The notes below the pieces were generated by a model. It searched no databases. It was not told where the DNA came from and saw nothing but the letters and a program-made list of their open reading frames with translations. From Oscillibacter valericigenes Sjm18-20 (lineage in GTDB: Bacteria; Bacillota; Clostridia; Oscillospirales; Oscillospiraceae), in contig AP012044.1 of NCBI GenBank assembly GCA_000283575.1, positions 1,798,001-1,862,000 on the forward strand: DNA of 64,000 nt, written 5' to 3'. This document shows, in pieces, positions 17,137 through 25,259 of this stretch (its first letter is position 1; every line of letters starts with the position of its first letter). The translations under genes and the position numbers were made by a program.

Positions 17137-17754
17137 GTGCACAAACCGTGGGCTTGTGTACCGATGATGACCCTCTGCCTGCTGCTGTGCGCGTGCGGCG
17201 GCGCGGGGGACACGGACGCGGCCGGGGCCGCGCGGGCGCCCTATCAGGAGATGGATAGCTGCTCCATGACGGCGGAGATCTCCGCATTTTACAGCGACGA
17301 GGTGAGCGAGTTTACCCTGCGGTGCGACTATGCGCCGGAGGAGTCCACCGTGGAGGTCCTGGCGCCGGAGACGGCGGCGGGGGTGAAGGCCGTTCTCAGC
17401 GGCGACGAACTGACGCTGACCTATGAGGACGACTGCCTCCCCGCGGGGCCGTTGAGCGGCGAAGAGCTGAGCCCGGCGTCGTGCCTTCCCTGGCTGATGA
17501 ACGCTTTGCGGGATGGCTGGCTGCTGGAGGAAAACGGAGAGGACTGGGGAGACGTCCCCTGCCAGCGCGTGAGTCTGGAGCAGACCGGGGCGGACGGAGG
17601 CAGAGTCGTCTCCACGCTTTGGCTGAAAAAGGACGATCATACTCCCGTCCGGGGAGAGATTGCCGTGGATGGAAAAATAATTTTGCAGGCGGAGTTTACG
17701 GATTTCCAATTCGGTGCTATACTCAAGGATGACAGCGGGGCCGCTGCTGGATGA
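17137..17754 (+). CDS. Small lipoprotein at the YdcC position
   Basis: The 205-residue product starts at GTG 17137 behind AAGGAGGT and has a signal peptide with lipobox LLCAC (Cys about 21). Mature residues form a beta-rich domain (MTAEISAFYSDEVSEFTLRC...). In Bacillus the gene before alr encodes the LolA-like lipoprotein YdcC, so this may be a shortened relative; the similarity is positional and structural in feel, not proven. It lies 14 bases after nnrD and 32 before alr. Confidence 0.65.
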   Translation: MHKPWACVPMMTLCLLLCACGGAGDTDAAGAARAPYQEMDSCSMTAEISAFYSDEVSEFTLRCDYAPEESTVEVLAPETAAGVKAVLSGDELTLTYEDDCLPAGPLSGEELSPASCLPWLMNALRDGWLLEENGEDWGDVPCQRVSLEQTGADGGRVVSTLWLKKDDHTPVRGEIAVDGKIILQAEFTDFQFGAILKDDSGAAAG

Positions 17755-17786
17755 CCCCCGACAAATGAAATTTGGAAGGTGAGCGT

Positions 17787-18959
17787 ATGGAAAAATTCCT
17801 GAGGAGGACTTGGGCGGAAATCGATCTTGATGCGCTGGCGTACAACTATCGGAAGTTGCGGGAGCAGATGGGTTCGAATGCGAAGTATCTGGGCGTGGTC
17901 AAAGCGGACGCCTACGGACACGGAGCCGTCCGGGTGGCGAAGAAGTTGGAGAGTCTGGGAGCGGACTATCTGGCCATCTCCAATCTGGAGGAGGCGCAGG
18001 AGCTGCGCCACAACGGCATCGGGCTGCCGATCCTGATGCTGGGCTACACCCCCGCCGACATGACGGAGGCGCTCATCGACAACCGCGTGGCACAGGACGT
18101 CCCCTCTCTTGAAATGGCGAAGGCCTATTCCAGGGAAGCCGCCGCCTGCGGCAAGACGCTGACGGCACATCTGAAGCTGGATACCGGCATGGGCCGTCTT
18201 GGTTTCCAGTGTGACGAGGCCCACTTCGACAGGAGCCTTGAGGAGATCCTGGAGGCTGTGAAGCTGCCGAACCTTGACTGGGAGGGCGTCTTCATGCACT
18301 TCTGCGTGTCCGATGAACCGGAAAAGGCAGCCAGTCAGGAATTCACCAAAGTGCAGCACGACCGCTTCGTCCATATGGTGAACGAGGTGGAGAGCAAGGC
18401 GGGTATCAAGTTCCGTATTCACCACTGCTGCAACTCCGGCGCGGTGGTGTATCACCCCGAGTTCGCGTGGGATATGTGCCGCCCCGGCGTGGTCCTGTTC
18501 GGCACGGAGCCCATGAGCCGCGATTTTGGTCTGAAGCCGGTTATGACGCTGAAGACCACCGTGGGTCCCATCAAGACTTATGCACCGGATACCTCCGTCA
18601 GCTATGGCCGGACGTATTTTACCGAAAAGGAGCGGCGCATCGGCGTTCTGCCCATCGGCTATGCCGACGGATTCCAGCGCTGCCTTTCCAACAAGTGGGA
18701 AATGCTGACGCGTGACGGTCCCGCGAAGATCTGCGGCCGCATCTGCATGGACATGTGCATGGTGGACCTGACCGAATTGCCGGATGTGAAGACCGGAGAT
18801 GAGGTGGAGGTCTTTGGACCGCACAACCCCATTGAAAAGATGGCGGAGATGGCCGGCACCATTACTTACGAGCTGACCTGCGATGTGGCCAAGCGCGTTC
18901 CCCGCATTTACATGGAAAACGGCAAGGTTGTGGACCGCAATTTACAGCTCTTGCTTTAA
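17787..18959 (+). CDS. alr: Alanine racemase
   Basis: The 390-residue PLP enzyme interconverts L- and D-alanine for peptidoglycan. The PLP lysine lies in VVKADAYGHGAVRVAKKL (residue about 40), and the second catalytic tyrosine in TSVSYGRTYF (about residue 270). The C-terminal domain carries GRICMDMCMVDLT. ATG 17787 is behind GGAAGGTGAG; TTG 17772 is the longer alternative. It is followed by mazF, as in Bacillus. Confidence 0.96.
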   Translation: MEKFLRRTWAEIDLDALAYNYRKLREQMGSNAKYLGVVKADAYGHGAVRVAKKLESLGADYLAISNLEEAQELRHNGIGLPILMLGYTPADMTEALIDNRVAQDVPSLEMAKAYSREAAACGKTLTAHLKLDTGMGRLGFQCDEAHFDRSLEEILEAVKLPNLDWEGVFMHFCVSDEPEKAASQEFTKVQHDRFVHMVNEVESKAGIKFRIHHCCNSGAVVYHPEFAWDMCRPGVVLFGTEPMSRDFGLKPVMTLKTTVGPIKTYAPDTSVSYGRTYFTEKERRIGVLPIGYADGFQRCLSNKWEMLTRDGPAKICGRICMDMCMVDLTELPDVKTGDEVEVFGPHNPIEKMAEMAGTITYELTCDVAKRVPRIYMENGKVVDRNLQLLL

Positions 18960-19134
18960 AGCTCATCCCATCCTCAAAGCACACGATCACCCGCACCGGC
19001 GCATAGAATGAACCGGGGCCGGTTGTACCGGAAAAACGGCGTATAAATTTTCCGGCTGCGTGGGAGAATGATAGTGGCCCCGTTGAAACGGTGGTTTCAG
19101 CGGCGGGTACTATTTTCGGCGGAGTGTGAACTTT

Positions 19135-19506
19135 GTGGATACGAGTGTTGTGAAACGCGGCGACATTTATTACGCTGACCTTAGCCCCGTGGTGGGAAGC
19201 GAGCAGGGCGGCGTCCGGCCTGTGCTGATTATTCAGAACGACACCGGCAATCGATACAGTCCCACCGTCATCGCGGCAGCGATTACCTCCCAGACAGGGA
19301 AGGCCCGGCTGCCCACCCATATTGATCTGCCCGTGGCAGACAGCCGCGGACTTTCCAAGGATTCCGTAGTCCTGCTGGAGCAGGTGCGGACACTGGATAA
19401 ACGACGGCTGAGAGAACACATGGGTCATGTGGATGAGCAGGTGATGGAGAAAATCGACACGGCCATCGCGGTGAGTTTTGGTCTGCAGCATGACCAATTG
19501 GTCTGA
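19135..19506 (+). CDS. MazF/EndoA-type mRNA interferase, no antitoxin visible
   Basis: About 123 residues. The motif KRGDIYYADLSPVVGSEQGG followed by RPVLIIQND identifies the MazF/PemK fold; conserved Arg and Thr/Ser of the active site (RPVLII, ITSQTGKARLPTHI) are present. These toxins cleave mRNA at short sequence sites. GTG 19135 has a GGCGGAG site ten bases upstream; GTG 19126 gives a longer start. In Bacillus the antitoxin gene ndoAI lies between alr and ndoA, but the 166-base gap here has no usable ORF. Confidence 0.9.
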   Translation: MDTSVVKRGDIYYADLSPVVGSEQGGVRPVLIIQNDTGNRYSPTVIAAAITSQTGKARLPTHIDLPVADSRGLSKDSVVLLEQVRTLDKRRLREHMGHVDEQVMEKIDTAIAVSFGLQHDQLV

Positions 19507-19600
19507 GCAGGGATTTTGATTTCAACAGGCGGCAGAACCGGGGAAAAGAATACATAAGCTGTATCCTTTTCCCAGGCGCCGCCTGCGGTGAGGAGGACCC

Positions 19601-20062
19601 ATGAAACCAAAGAAAAACAGGTGGTACCTGCGGGCGCTGGCGCTGATGCTGGCCTCCATGGCGGCGCTGGTGACCTTTTCCGCCGCAGCCGAGGCCGGGT
19701 CCCAGGGGGACCCGCTGGTGACACTGAGCTACCTGAACGAAACGTTCCTGCCCAAGATTCTGGCCCAGGTACAGGGTACGGCCTCCGGTTCCTCCGGGGC
19801 GAATTTCACCGTTGTGGACCTGAGCAAGGGGCAGAGTCTGAACCTTGCCGTGGGCGGCGAGGCGATGCTCAGAGCGGGGACGGCGACCTGCGGCGCGGCG
19901 TCTTCTCCGGGGCTGATCGACGAGACCTCCGCCGGTTCCGTTGACAACGGCGGTGCGCTGGTGAAGAACCACCTGTATATGTCCACCATGGACGGGCGGA
20001 CGGTCAAGGCCGCCGGAGACGGTGTAAAACTGCTGGTCCGGGGGACTTACTCTCTCAGCTGA
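19601..20062 (+). CDS. Secreted hypothetical protein
   Basis: The 153-residue product has a signal peptide (residues 1-31, cleavage likely after AAAEA) and a mature part that starts GSQGDPLVTLSYLNETF. The rest is Gly/Ala-rich (VVDLSKGQSLNLAVGGEAML) and ends in a beta-like segment LLVRGTYSLS. No known domain is recognised. The start follows a GAGGAGG site. It is the last gene before a terminator. Confidence 0.65.
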   Translation: MKPKKNRWYLRALALMLASMAALVTFSAAAEAGSQGDPLVTLSYLNETFLPKILAQVQGTASGSSGANFTVVDLSKGQSLNLAVGGEAMLRAGTATCGAASSPGLIDETSAGSVDNGGALVKNHLYMSTMDGRTVKAAGDGVKLLVRGTYSLS

Positions 20063-20101
20063 CAGGCTAAGAGAGCGCGGCGAATATGACATACATAAAA
20101 G

Positions 20102-20142
20102 GGTGCCGTCGGCGCATAGGATAGCGCAGGCGGCGCCTTTAT
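20102..20142 (+). terminator. Terminator after the secreted protein gene
   Basis: Imperfect GC-rich stem GGTGCCGTCGGCGC / GCGCAGGCGGCGCC (with G-U pairs), followed by TTTATT. Confidence 0.65.
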
Positions 20143-20220
20143 TGCGCCCCGCGGCGTGTGCTCGTGCGGGATGTTTCCCAGCGAATAGCTCCGCGCCGCC
20201 CGAGGGGAGATGAAAACTCC

Positions 20221-20736
20221 ATGGACAAGTATCCGCTGTATCTGGATGGCAGAGCCTCCGGGGAACTGACCGTGACTGATTCCGGCATGTACGCCGACTA
20301 CCGCGCGGTGTGCCGCAGTCCCGGCCCGGCGCTCTTGCGGGCCTACCTGGTGGGAGAGCGGTCTGAAGCGCTTCTGGGTGTTCTGGCGCCGGAGGGCGGT
20401 GCGTACACAATCCGCCGCAGATTGAGCCATCGGGAGACGGCAAATCTCGGCAAATTCCTCCGCTGCGAGGCGCGGCGAAACGGCGAACAGGCGTGGGAGC
20501 TTGTCTCCGCGCCGGAGCGTCTGCTGTCCACGCCGTTTTTCTCCCATATGCTGCAAGGGCTTCCCGGCGTTTTATCCCGGAAGAGGGGAGAGCGGCGGCT
20601 GGTGGCAATCCCCTATGACCCGGCGAGGCCGTTTCCCATGACGCCGTTGTTTTGTTTTGCAAAAATCTGTCAGATTGAGGGCGCGAAATATGCCGTCTTT
20701 GCTTTTGACGCAAAAGAAATGCCGCTGATGCCCTGA
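20221..20736 (+). CDS. Hypothetical protein
   Basis: The 171-residue product (MDKYPLYLDGRASGELTVTD...) is a soluble, beta-rich protein without a signal peptide. The first half (GMYADYRAVCRSPGPALLRAYL) looks like a small antiparallel domain. ATG 20221 was chosen because a GGGGAG site lies in range and the upstream extension is GC-rich without protein character. Function is not recognised. A long A+T-rich region with the nrdR promoter follows. Confidence 0.55.
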   Translation: MDKYPLYLDGRASGELTVTDSGMYADYRAVCRSPGPALLRAYLVGERSEALLGVLAPEGGAYTIRRRLSHRETANLGKFLRCEARRNGEQAWELVSAPERLLSTPFFSHMLQGLPGVLSRKRGERRLVAIPYDPARPFPMTPLFCFAKICQIEGAKYAVFAFDAKEMPLMP

Positions 20737-20936
20737 AAATTCCATTGCAGGCGGGATAATTCGTCAGTCCTGATTTTATAATTTTCATAAAAAAATAAAG
20801 GATGTATACCACAACGGATTGTGATATGATATACTAAAATATAAAATACACTCCCGCATATGTTCTGAAAGCCGCTTTTTCCGACTGCGGTGGCAGGAAA
20901 TGTGGAAGACTCTACTTGGAGGAAGGAGAAAACCCG

Positions 20937-21392
20937 ATGAAATGCCCCTATTGCGGGTACATTGAGAGCAAGGTCGTCGATTCCCGCCCCGCCGATGACG
21001 GGGCCAGCATCCGCCGCAGGCGGGAGTGTCTGTCCTGCGCCAAGCGGTTTACCACCTATGAGACGGTAGAGAGTTTACCCATGGTGGTGGTGAAAAAGGA
21101 CGGCAGCCGCCAGAGCTTCGACCGGAGTAAGGTGCTGGGCGGCATGATCCGCGCCTGTGAGAAGCGGCCAGTGCCTCTGGCGGAGCTGGAGCGCATTGCT
21201 GACGAGGTGGAGCAGGAGCTGCAAAACGGCATGGATCGGGAGATCACCACGGAGCACATCGGTGAGCTGGTAATGGAAAAGCTCCGGGGCCTGGATCAGG
21301 TGGCCTACGTCCGTTTTGCCTCCGTTTATCGCCAGTTCAAGGACATTGACACTTTCATGGCCGAGCTGAGCAAATTACTGGCGGAGAAGTGA
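20937..21392 (+). CDS. nrdR: Transcriptional repressor NrdR
   Basis: The 151-residue regulator of ribonucleotide reductase genes has an N-terminal zinc ribbon ([17 protein letters not shown], then [12 protein letters not shown]) and an ATP-cone domain ([20 protein letters not shown]). It represses nrd genes when dATP is bound. ATG 20937 follows GGAGGAAGGAG. No nrd genes are in the window, so it acts in trans. A hairpin terminator follows at 21453. Confidence 0.96.
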   Translation: MKCPYCGYIESKVVDSRPADDGASIRRRRECLSCAKRFTTYETVESLPMVVVKKDGSRQSFDRSKVLGGMIRACEKRPVPLAELERIADEVEQELQNGMDREITTEHIGELVMEKLRGLDQVAYVRFASVYRQFKDIDTFMAELSKLLAEK

Positions 21393-21452
21393 GGCTGATT
21401 GTGCCAGATAAACTGGCCTGAAAAATCCATGGTTCTGGCCGGCTGCACGATT

Positions 21453-21497
21453 AAAGCGCCTGAGATTACACGGTTTTAGTGTCTTCTCAGGCGTTTT
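21453..21497 (+). terminator. Terminator of nrdR
   Basis: Hairpin AAAGCGCCTGAGA...TCTCAGGCGTTTT with an 18-base loop, T-rich exit side. Confidence 0.78.
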
Positions 21498-21577
21498 ATT
21501 GCATGGCCGGTTAAATTGAAACTTGTAGAATGCCCTAAGTGCTTCCACTAACCATGAGAAAAAATCATGATTAGAAG

Positions 21578-21735
21578 TCACTTAGAGCATATATGGCGCA
21601 GGTAGATGCCGTCCACGTGGACGTAGGAATATTTACCGCCATGGAAGGGCTGGTTTTGCCACTTCTCAATGTGGACATAGGGTTTCTTAACTGCATAATC
21701 TTCCCGGACATGGTTTGTTGTCTCCTTTCAGAATG
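21578..21735 (-). pseudogene. IS256/Mutator-type transposase remnant
   Basis: On the minus strand a 50-codon frame reads ETTNHVREDYAVKKP then YVHIEKWQNQPFHGGKYSYV and HVDGIYLR, which matches the segment around the first catalytic Asp of IS256-family (mutator) transposases. Stops occur soon after RHICSK and the rest of the gene is missing. Next to it, 21531-21591 forms an imperfect inverted repeat (ATGCCCTAAGTG...CACTTAGAGCAT), possibly an end or a scar. It is an inactive relic downstream of nrdR. Confidence 0.72.
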
Positions 21736-21893
21736 TTGCTTTGCAACTTCATTCTACCTGAGACCTGCAAACCTTGTCTTTTCCTTTGTCCTTTTCAATT
21801 GCGAAAATATTATACGCTATCATAATACGAGAGCTTGCACAGAAAGAGCACAGTGGAGGAATAACCCGCTGCCAAAAAGCCAGACACAATAAA

Positions 21894-21960
21894 ATGTAAA
21901 AAACTATTGACATTTTTCGGCCTGTATGGTATCCTCTGAATGTAAAATACTTTTGACATT
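21894..21960 (+). promoter_or_regulatory. Promoter flanked by twin 21-bp operator-like repeats
   Basis: TTGACA (21907-21912) and TATCCT (21930-21935) are 17 bases apart. Two 21-bp repeats at 21894-21914 and 21940-21960 are 19/21 identical (ATGTAAAA...TTGACAT) and each is an imperfect dyad ATGT-AAA...TTT-ACAT. The first contains the -35 element and the second lies over the start region, 46 bases apart. They are probably binding sites for the XRE protein encoded at 22276. Confidence 0.75.
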
Positions 21961-21973
21961 TGGAGGTTTAACT

Positions 21974-22270
21974 ATGAGAAAGATGGATGAAATGGAATTG
22001 AGGATCAATCAAAAAGGAATTCAATGGAGCTGGGCCTTTACGGTATTTTCACTTTTTATCTGGGGCGCATACGAGTATGTGCTGAACCAAGAGATTTCGC
22101 TTCCTTCTATTTTGTTTATCCTACAGTTTCTGACCTACTTCTTTGTAACCGGCATTGAAAAGACAAAGGTTGGAGATAGCAGCGGGAAAAAGCAGATTCT
22201 ATTGTCTGCTGGCATCGTATTGGCGCTTATTGTGTTTGGGTTTATGCTGTTTTTAACAATTGGGCGCTGA
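21974..22270 (+). CDS. Small membrane protein paired with XRE regulator
   Basis: The 98-residue product (MRKMDEMELRINQKGIQWSW...) has three hydrophobic helices at about residues 17-38, 46-62 and 74-95. A TGGAGGT site precedes ATG 21974. It is separated by five bases from an XRE regulator, a common pairing in Bacillota in which a DUF-type membrane protein and a small regulator are co-expressed. Function is unknown. Confidence 0.75.
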   Translation: MRKMDEMELRINQKGIQWSWAFTVFSLFIWGAYEYVLNQEISLPSILFILQFLTYFFVTGIEKTKVGDSSGKKQILLSAGIVLALIVFGFMLFLTIGR

Positions 22271-22275
22271 GCATT

Positions 22276-22482
22276 ATGAAGAATCGTATAAGAGAACTGC
22301 GGAAAGAAAAGAAGTTTAGGCAGGAAGATTTGGCTGTGACGTTGGGGGTTACGAGACAAACGATTAATGCGATTGAAAATGACAAGTATGATCCCACCTT
22401 GCTGCTGGCCTTTAACCTGGCAAACATGCTTGGTACAACCGTGGATGCGCTTTTTGAGCCGGACCGGACAATGCAAAAGTAG
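22276..22482 (+). CDS. Small XRE-family regulator
   Basis: The 68-residue protein is almost entirely one helix-turn-helix domain (RIRELRKEKKFRQEDLAVTL, then GVTRQTINAIENDKYDP), similar to YgzD/YvaO-like regulators. It lies five bases behind the membrane-protein gene in one transcript. It probably binds the 21-bp repeats at 21894-21960 and controls its own operon (inference). Confidence 0.88.
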   Translation: MKNRIRELRKEKKFRQEDLAVTLGVTRQTINAIENDKYDPTLLLAFNLANMLGTTVDALFEPDRTMQK

Positions 22483-22536
22483 AAAGTACGCAATAAGACA
22501 TATTTCTCAGACTGAGAAGACGCAAGTCTGATGCAA

Positions 22537-23211
22537 TTATACGTTTGCCAGTATTTTATGAATTATATAAAGCGCCAGCACGGCAGCGCAGGCGATGAAA
22601 ATGTTAACGGTGAAGAGTGTTGCCCGCCCAAACCACGCAATGAGTAACAAGACGACCATGAATCCGGAGCTAATCAAAACGGCGTTCAGGCGGTCGGTCT
22701 GTTTCCGCTTCCCAATCTCAAACGACTTTTTCATGAAGATCTCCACAATGACAATGGCCGCTACAATAATAAATCCTGCGGAAATAACGCTGCCAAGCGA
22801 TATCGGAATACGAAAGCCCAATGGCCTTCCGGTAATAAGATCGTGGATCAGGTGAATGGTTTCATCCGCCATCACAATATTGATAGCGCCCAGAATGGAC
22901 AGAGCCCAGCAGAGGATATCAAAAAAATCGATCACCTTTTGTCTGGCGGTTTCGGGTGGTAAGCTGGCGATTATATTGTCACAGAAAGCCTTATAGTCCT
23001 CTCCGATTACGGAACAGATAGTTTCCCCTCTTTGCTGCGCGGAAAGGACCATTTCCGTCAAATCCTGGCGCACAACCTCCTGATCGTACGCCGATATGTT
23101 GGCCCCCCGCAGATAGCAGATCATATCGGTGAAGGCCTCCTTGTTTTCGGAGCTAATCTGCTTATCTAAAGAATTGTTAATCCGGTTCAATTCCTTTGCT
23201 TTTTTGTTCAT
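22537..23211 (-). CDS. DUF1048/HAAS-like membrane protein
   Basis: The 224-residue protein has a soluble N-terminal helical domain (residues 1-90: FTDMICYLRGANISAYDQEV, then RGETICSVIGEDYKAFCDNI) and about four transmembrane helices from residue 95 onward. The N-terminal part resembles DUF1048/HAAS domains that sit downstream of PadR regulators and signal or sense at the membrane. It starts one base after the PadR stop, so the two are translated together. Function is not established. Confidence 0.72.
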   Translation of the reverse strand: MNKKAKELNRINNSLDKQISSENKEAFTDMICYLRGANISAYDQEVVRQDLTEMVLSAQQRGETICSVIGEDYKAFCDNIIASLPPETARQKVIDFFDILCWALSILGAINIVMADETIHLIHDLITGRPLGFRIPISLGSVISAGFIIVAAIVIVEIFMKKSFEIGKRKQTDRLNAVLISSGFMVVLLLIAWFGRATLFTVNIFIACAAVLALYIIHKILANV

Positions 23212-23212
23212 A

Positions 23213-23539
23213 TTAATTTCCTCCGTTTTGAAACAGTTTGTTTACAGCACTTTCAAGTTCCAGCCAGCTGGAATAAAAGCGGTCCACTTCTTCTTTTCCG
23301 GTTTGCGCAAGGGAAAAATATTTCCGCTTGGGTCCCACCGGTGATTCCCGATACTGAGCGGTAATCAGGCCGTTTTTTTCCAGCCGCAGTAAAAGCGGAT
23401 AGATTGTCCCCTCTGAAATATCCGAAAATCCATATTTCCGCAGATTTTCGGATATTTCATACCCATAGGTTTCCCTTTGGCCGATTACTTTTAAAATACA
23501 GCCCTCCAGCGTTCCTTTCAGCATTTGCGACGGAATCAT
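23213..23539 (-). CDS. PadR-family transcriptional regulator
   Basis: The 108-residue protein has the PadR winged helix: MIPSQMLKGTLEGCILKVIG, YGYEISENLRKYGF, SEGTIYPLLLRLEKNGLI and the wing RKYFSLAQTGKEEV. Start 23539 lies behind GGTGG; 23566 gives a longer poor start. With the downstream membrane protein it forms a typical PadR-DUF1048-type pair, likely autorepressed and responding to membrane or envelope signals (family knowledge). Confidence 0.92.
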   Translation of the reverse strand: MIPSQMLKGTLEGCILKVIGQRETYGYEISENLRKYGFSDISEGTIYPLLLRLEKNGLITAQYRESPVGPKRKYFSLAQTGKEEVDRFYSSWLELESAVNKLFQNGGN

Positions 23540-23698
23540 TGTTTCACCACCTATCATGCATTGCAATGTAGAATGGCTATATTGTAACGCAAGATAGCTG
23601 AGATGTCAATACCATCGAAGCTCAACCGCTTGAAATTATCGCACACTTGGGATTGTCAAAACATCCCCCCTTACATTAGAGGAATCTGTAAAAAATGC

Positions 23699-23727
23699 TT
23701 GCAATCGGGGGAAAGGTATGGTATTCT
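23699..23727 (+). promoter_or_regulatory. SigA-type promoter of rplS
   Basis: TTGCAA (23699-23704), 17-base spacer, TATTCT (23722-23727). The start codon of rplS follows about 95 bases downstream. Confidence 0.7.
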
Positions 23728-23827
23728 ATTCAGGCTACAAAGGGCGGTCCTCTGCCGTGCATACGCAAATTTGCGCCATATGCCATTGAAAAGCGGCATG
23801 AACACCTATAATTTAGGAGGATAATCC

Positions 23828-24169
23828 ATGGATCTCATTAAGGAATTGAACAAGGAGACGCTGGAGCACGAGATGCCCCAGGTGAAGGTGGGCGACACCG
23901 TTCGCGTTCACGTGAAGGTCAAGGAAGGCTCCCGCGAGCGCATCCAGATCTTCGAGGGTACCGTCATTGCCAAGAAGCACGGCGGCATTGAGGAAACCTT
24001 TACCGTCCGCCACATCTCTTACGGTGTGGGCGTGGAGAAGGTGTTCCCCGTTCACTCTCCCTCCATCGACATGGTGGAGATTGTCCGCAGGGGCAAGATT
24101 CGCCGCGCGAAGCTCTATTATCTGCGCGAACGCGTGGGCAAGGGCGCCAAGGTCAAGGAGAAGCTTTGA
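23828..24169 (+). CDS. rplS: 50S ribosomal protein L19
   Basis: The 113-residue product is a clear L19: [32 protein letters not shown] and [17 protein letters not shown]. It lies at the 30S-50S interface. AGGAGGA precedes ATG 23828. Here it has its own promoter and terminator, rather than being in the usual rpsP-trmD-rplS operon; signal peptidase follows, as in many clostridia. Confidence 0.98.
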   Translation: MDLIKELNKETLEHEMPQVKVGDTVRVHVKVKEGSRERIQIFEGTVIAKKHGGIEETFTVRHISYGVGVEKVFPVHSPSIDMVEIVRRGKIRRAKLYYLRERVGKGAKVKEKL

Positions 24170-24179
24170 TCCACAGAAA

Positions 24180-24205
24180 AGAGAGGCGAAAGCCTCTCTT
24201 TTTTT
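24180..24205 (+). terminator. Terminator of rplS
   Basis: Hairpin AGAGAGGC-GAAA-GCCTCTCT followed by a T7 run; textbook Rho-independent terminator. Confidence 0.95.
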
Positions 24206-24346
24206 GTACGCAGCCGCGCATCCCGTCATATTATGCCGGATGGCTTTTGCCGTCTTCGAGGGATGAGGGATGTTTTGGTGGATTTCAAAATGAGACTCTG
24301 CCGGAAGCAAGCGTGATCTTACGGAAAAAATCATGTGCTGCCGCAC

Positions 24347-24375
24347 TTGTTCTTTCCCGTTGAGTTTGCTATACT
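24347..24375 (+). promoter_or_regulatory. SigA-type promoter of lepB operon
   Basis: TTGTTC (24347-24352), 17-base spacer and TATACT (24370-24375). The transcript would carry an unusually long leader of about 250 bases before the lepB start. I saw no ORF or known riboswitch in that leader (24380-24630). Confidence 0.65.
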
Positions 24376-24632
24376 AATGAAGTTGAGAAAGCGCTGATTA
24401 GATCGGCGTGTGCGGATTGGCGGCGGATTTTTTGTCCGGCAAGGCAAGAAATTGCAGAAAAACGGACGTATTTCAAGACGTAGTCCGGTTAGAAATTCCA
24501 AGCCAAAATGTACACGGGGATTTAACCAGCGATTTTATTAACCGCCGCCGTGTTCAAAGGGGGGACCGGCCCCGGCGCGCGGGTGTTTCAGCAGCGGACG
24601 ATTTTGTCAGAGCCGGCCGGATGAGGTATCAA

Positions 24633-25238
24633 ATGAGGAACAACAAGACAGAATTAGCAAAGGCGCCTGCCGAAGCGTCAACAGCGGGGCAGAGTCTGTA
24701 TGAATGGGTGCGGGCGCTGGTGTCCTCCGTGCTGGCGGTGGTACTGATCTTTACCTTTGTTGTGCGGCTGATCGGAGTGGATGGACACTCCATGGTGCCA
24801 ACGCTTCAGGACGGTGACCGTCTGGCGGTGACCGTAGGCGTTCTGGCGGGAAAGTACAGGGCCGGAGACATCGTGGTGCTGCGCAAGCAGAGCTTCCTTG
24901 AAGAACCCATTGTCAAAAGAGTTATTGCCGTGGAGGGGCAGACGGTGGATATCGATTTTACCAACGGTAGCGTTGAGGTGGACGGAAAGGTTTTGAACGA
25001 GCCATACATCAACGAGCTGACCTTTCGGTCGGATGGGACGGAGTTTCCCCTGACGGTGCCGGAGGGGTCCGTCTTCGTCATGGGCGATAACCGAAACCAC
25101 TCCAACGACAGCCGGGACATCCGGTTGGGCACCGTGGATACCGGTTACATCATTGGAAAGGCCGTGTTCCTGCTGTATCCCGGCGCGGATTCGGAGACCG
25201 GGAAACGGGACTATTCCCGCATCGGCTTCATCCGGTGA
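24633..25238 (+). CDS. lepB: Signal peptidase I
   Basis: The 201-residue enzyme removes signal peptides from exported proteins. It has one N-terminal transmembrane helix (residues 25-45), the catalytic Ser in VDGHSMVPTLQDGDRL, the general-base Lys in IVKRVIAVEGQTVD and the C-terminal box MGDNRNHSNDSR. ATG 24633 follows GAGG at a suitable distance; a 24621 start is also possible. It heads a lepB-rbgA-rnhB-yraN operon. Confidence 0.95.
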   Translation: MRNNKTELAKAPAEASTAGQSLYEWVRALVSSVLAVVLIFTFVVRLIGVDGHSMVPTLQDGDRLAVTVGVLAGKYRAGDIVVLRKQSFLEEPIVKRVIAVEGQTVDIDFTNGSVEVDGKVLNEPYINELTFRSDGTEFPLTVPEGSVFVMGDNRNHSNDSRDIRLGTVDTGYIIGKAVFLLYPGADSETGKRDYSRIGFIR

Positions 25239-25259
25239 CATTTGAAAGGAGAACGGCCT

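Noticed and set aside
21593..21892. 99-codon plus-strand frame behind nrdR
   Set aside because: It runs antisense to the IS256-type transposase scar and lacks a ribosome binding site; the minus strand explains the sequence better.
24376..24632. N-terminal extension of signal peptidase from 24408
   Set aside because: The extension is polar, unlike any signal peptidase N-terminus, and the real membrane anchor and ribosome binding site fit ATG 24633.
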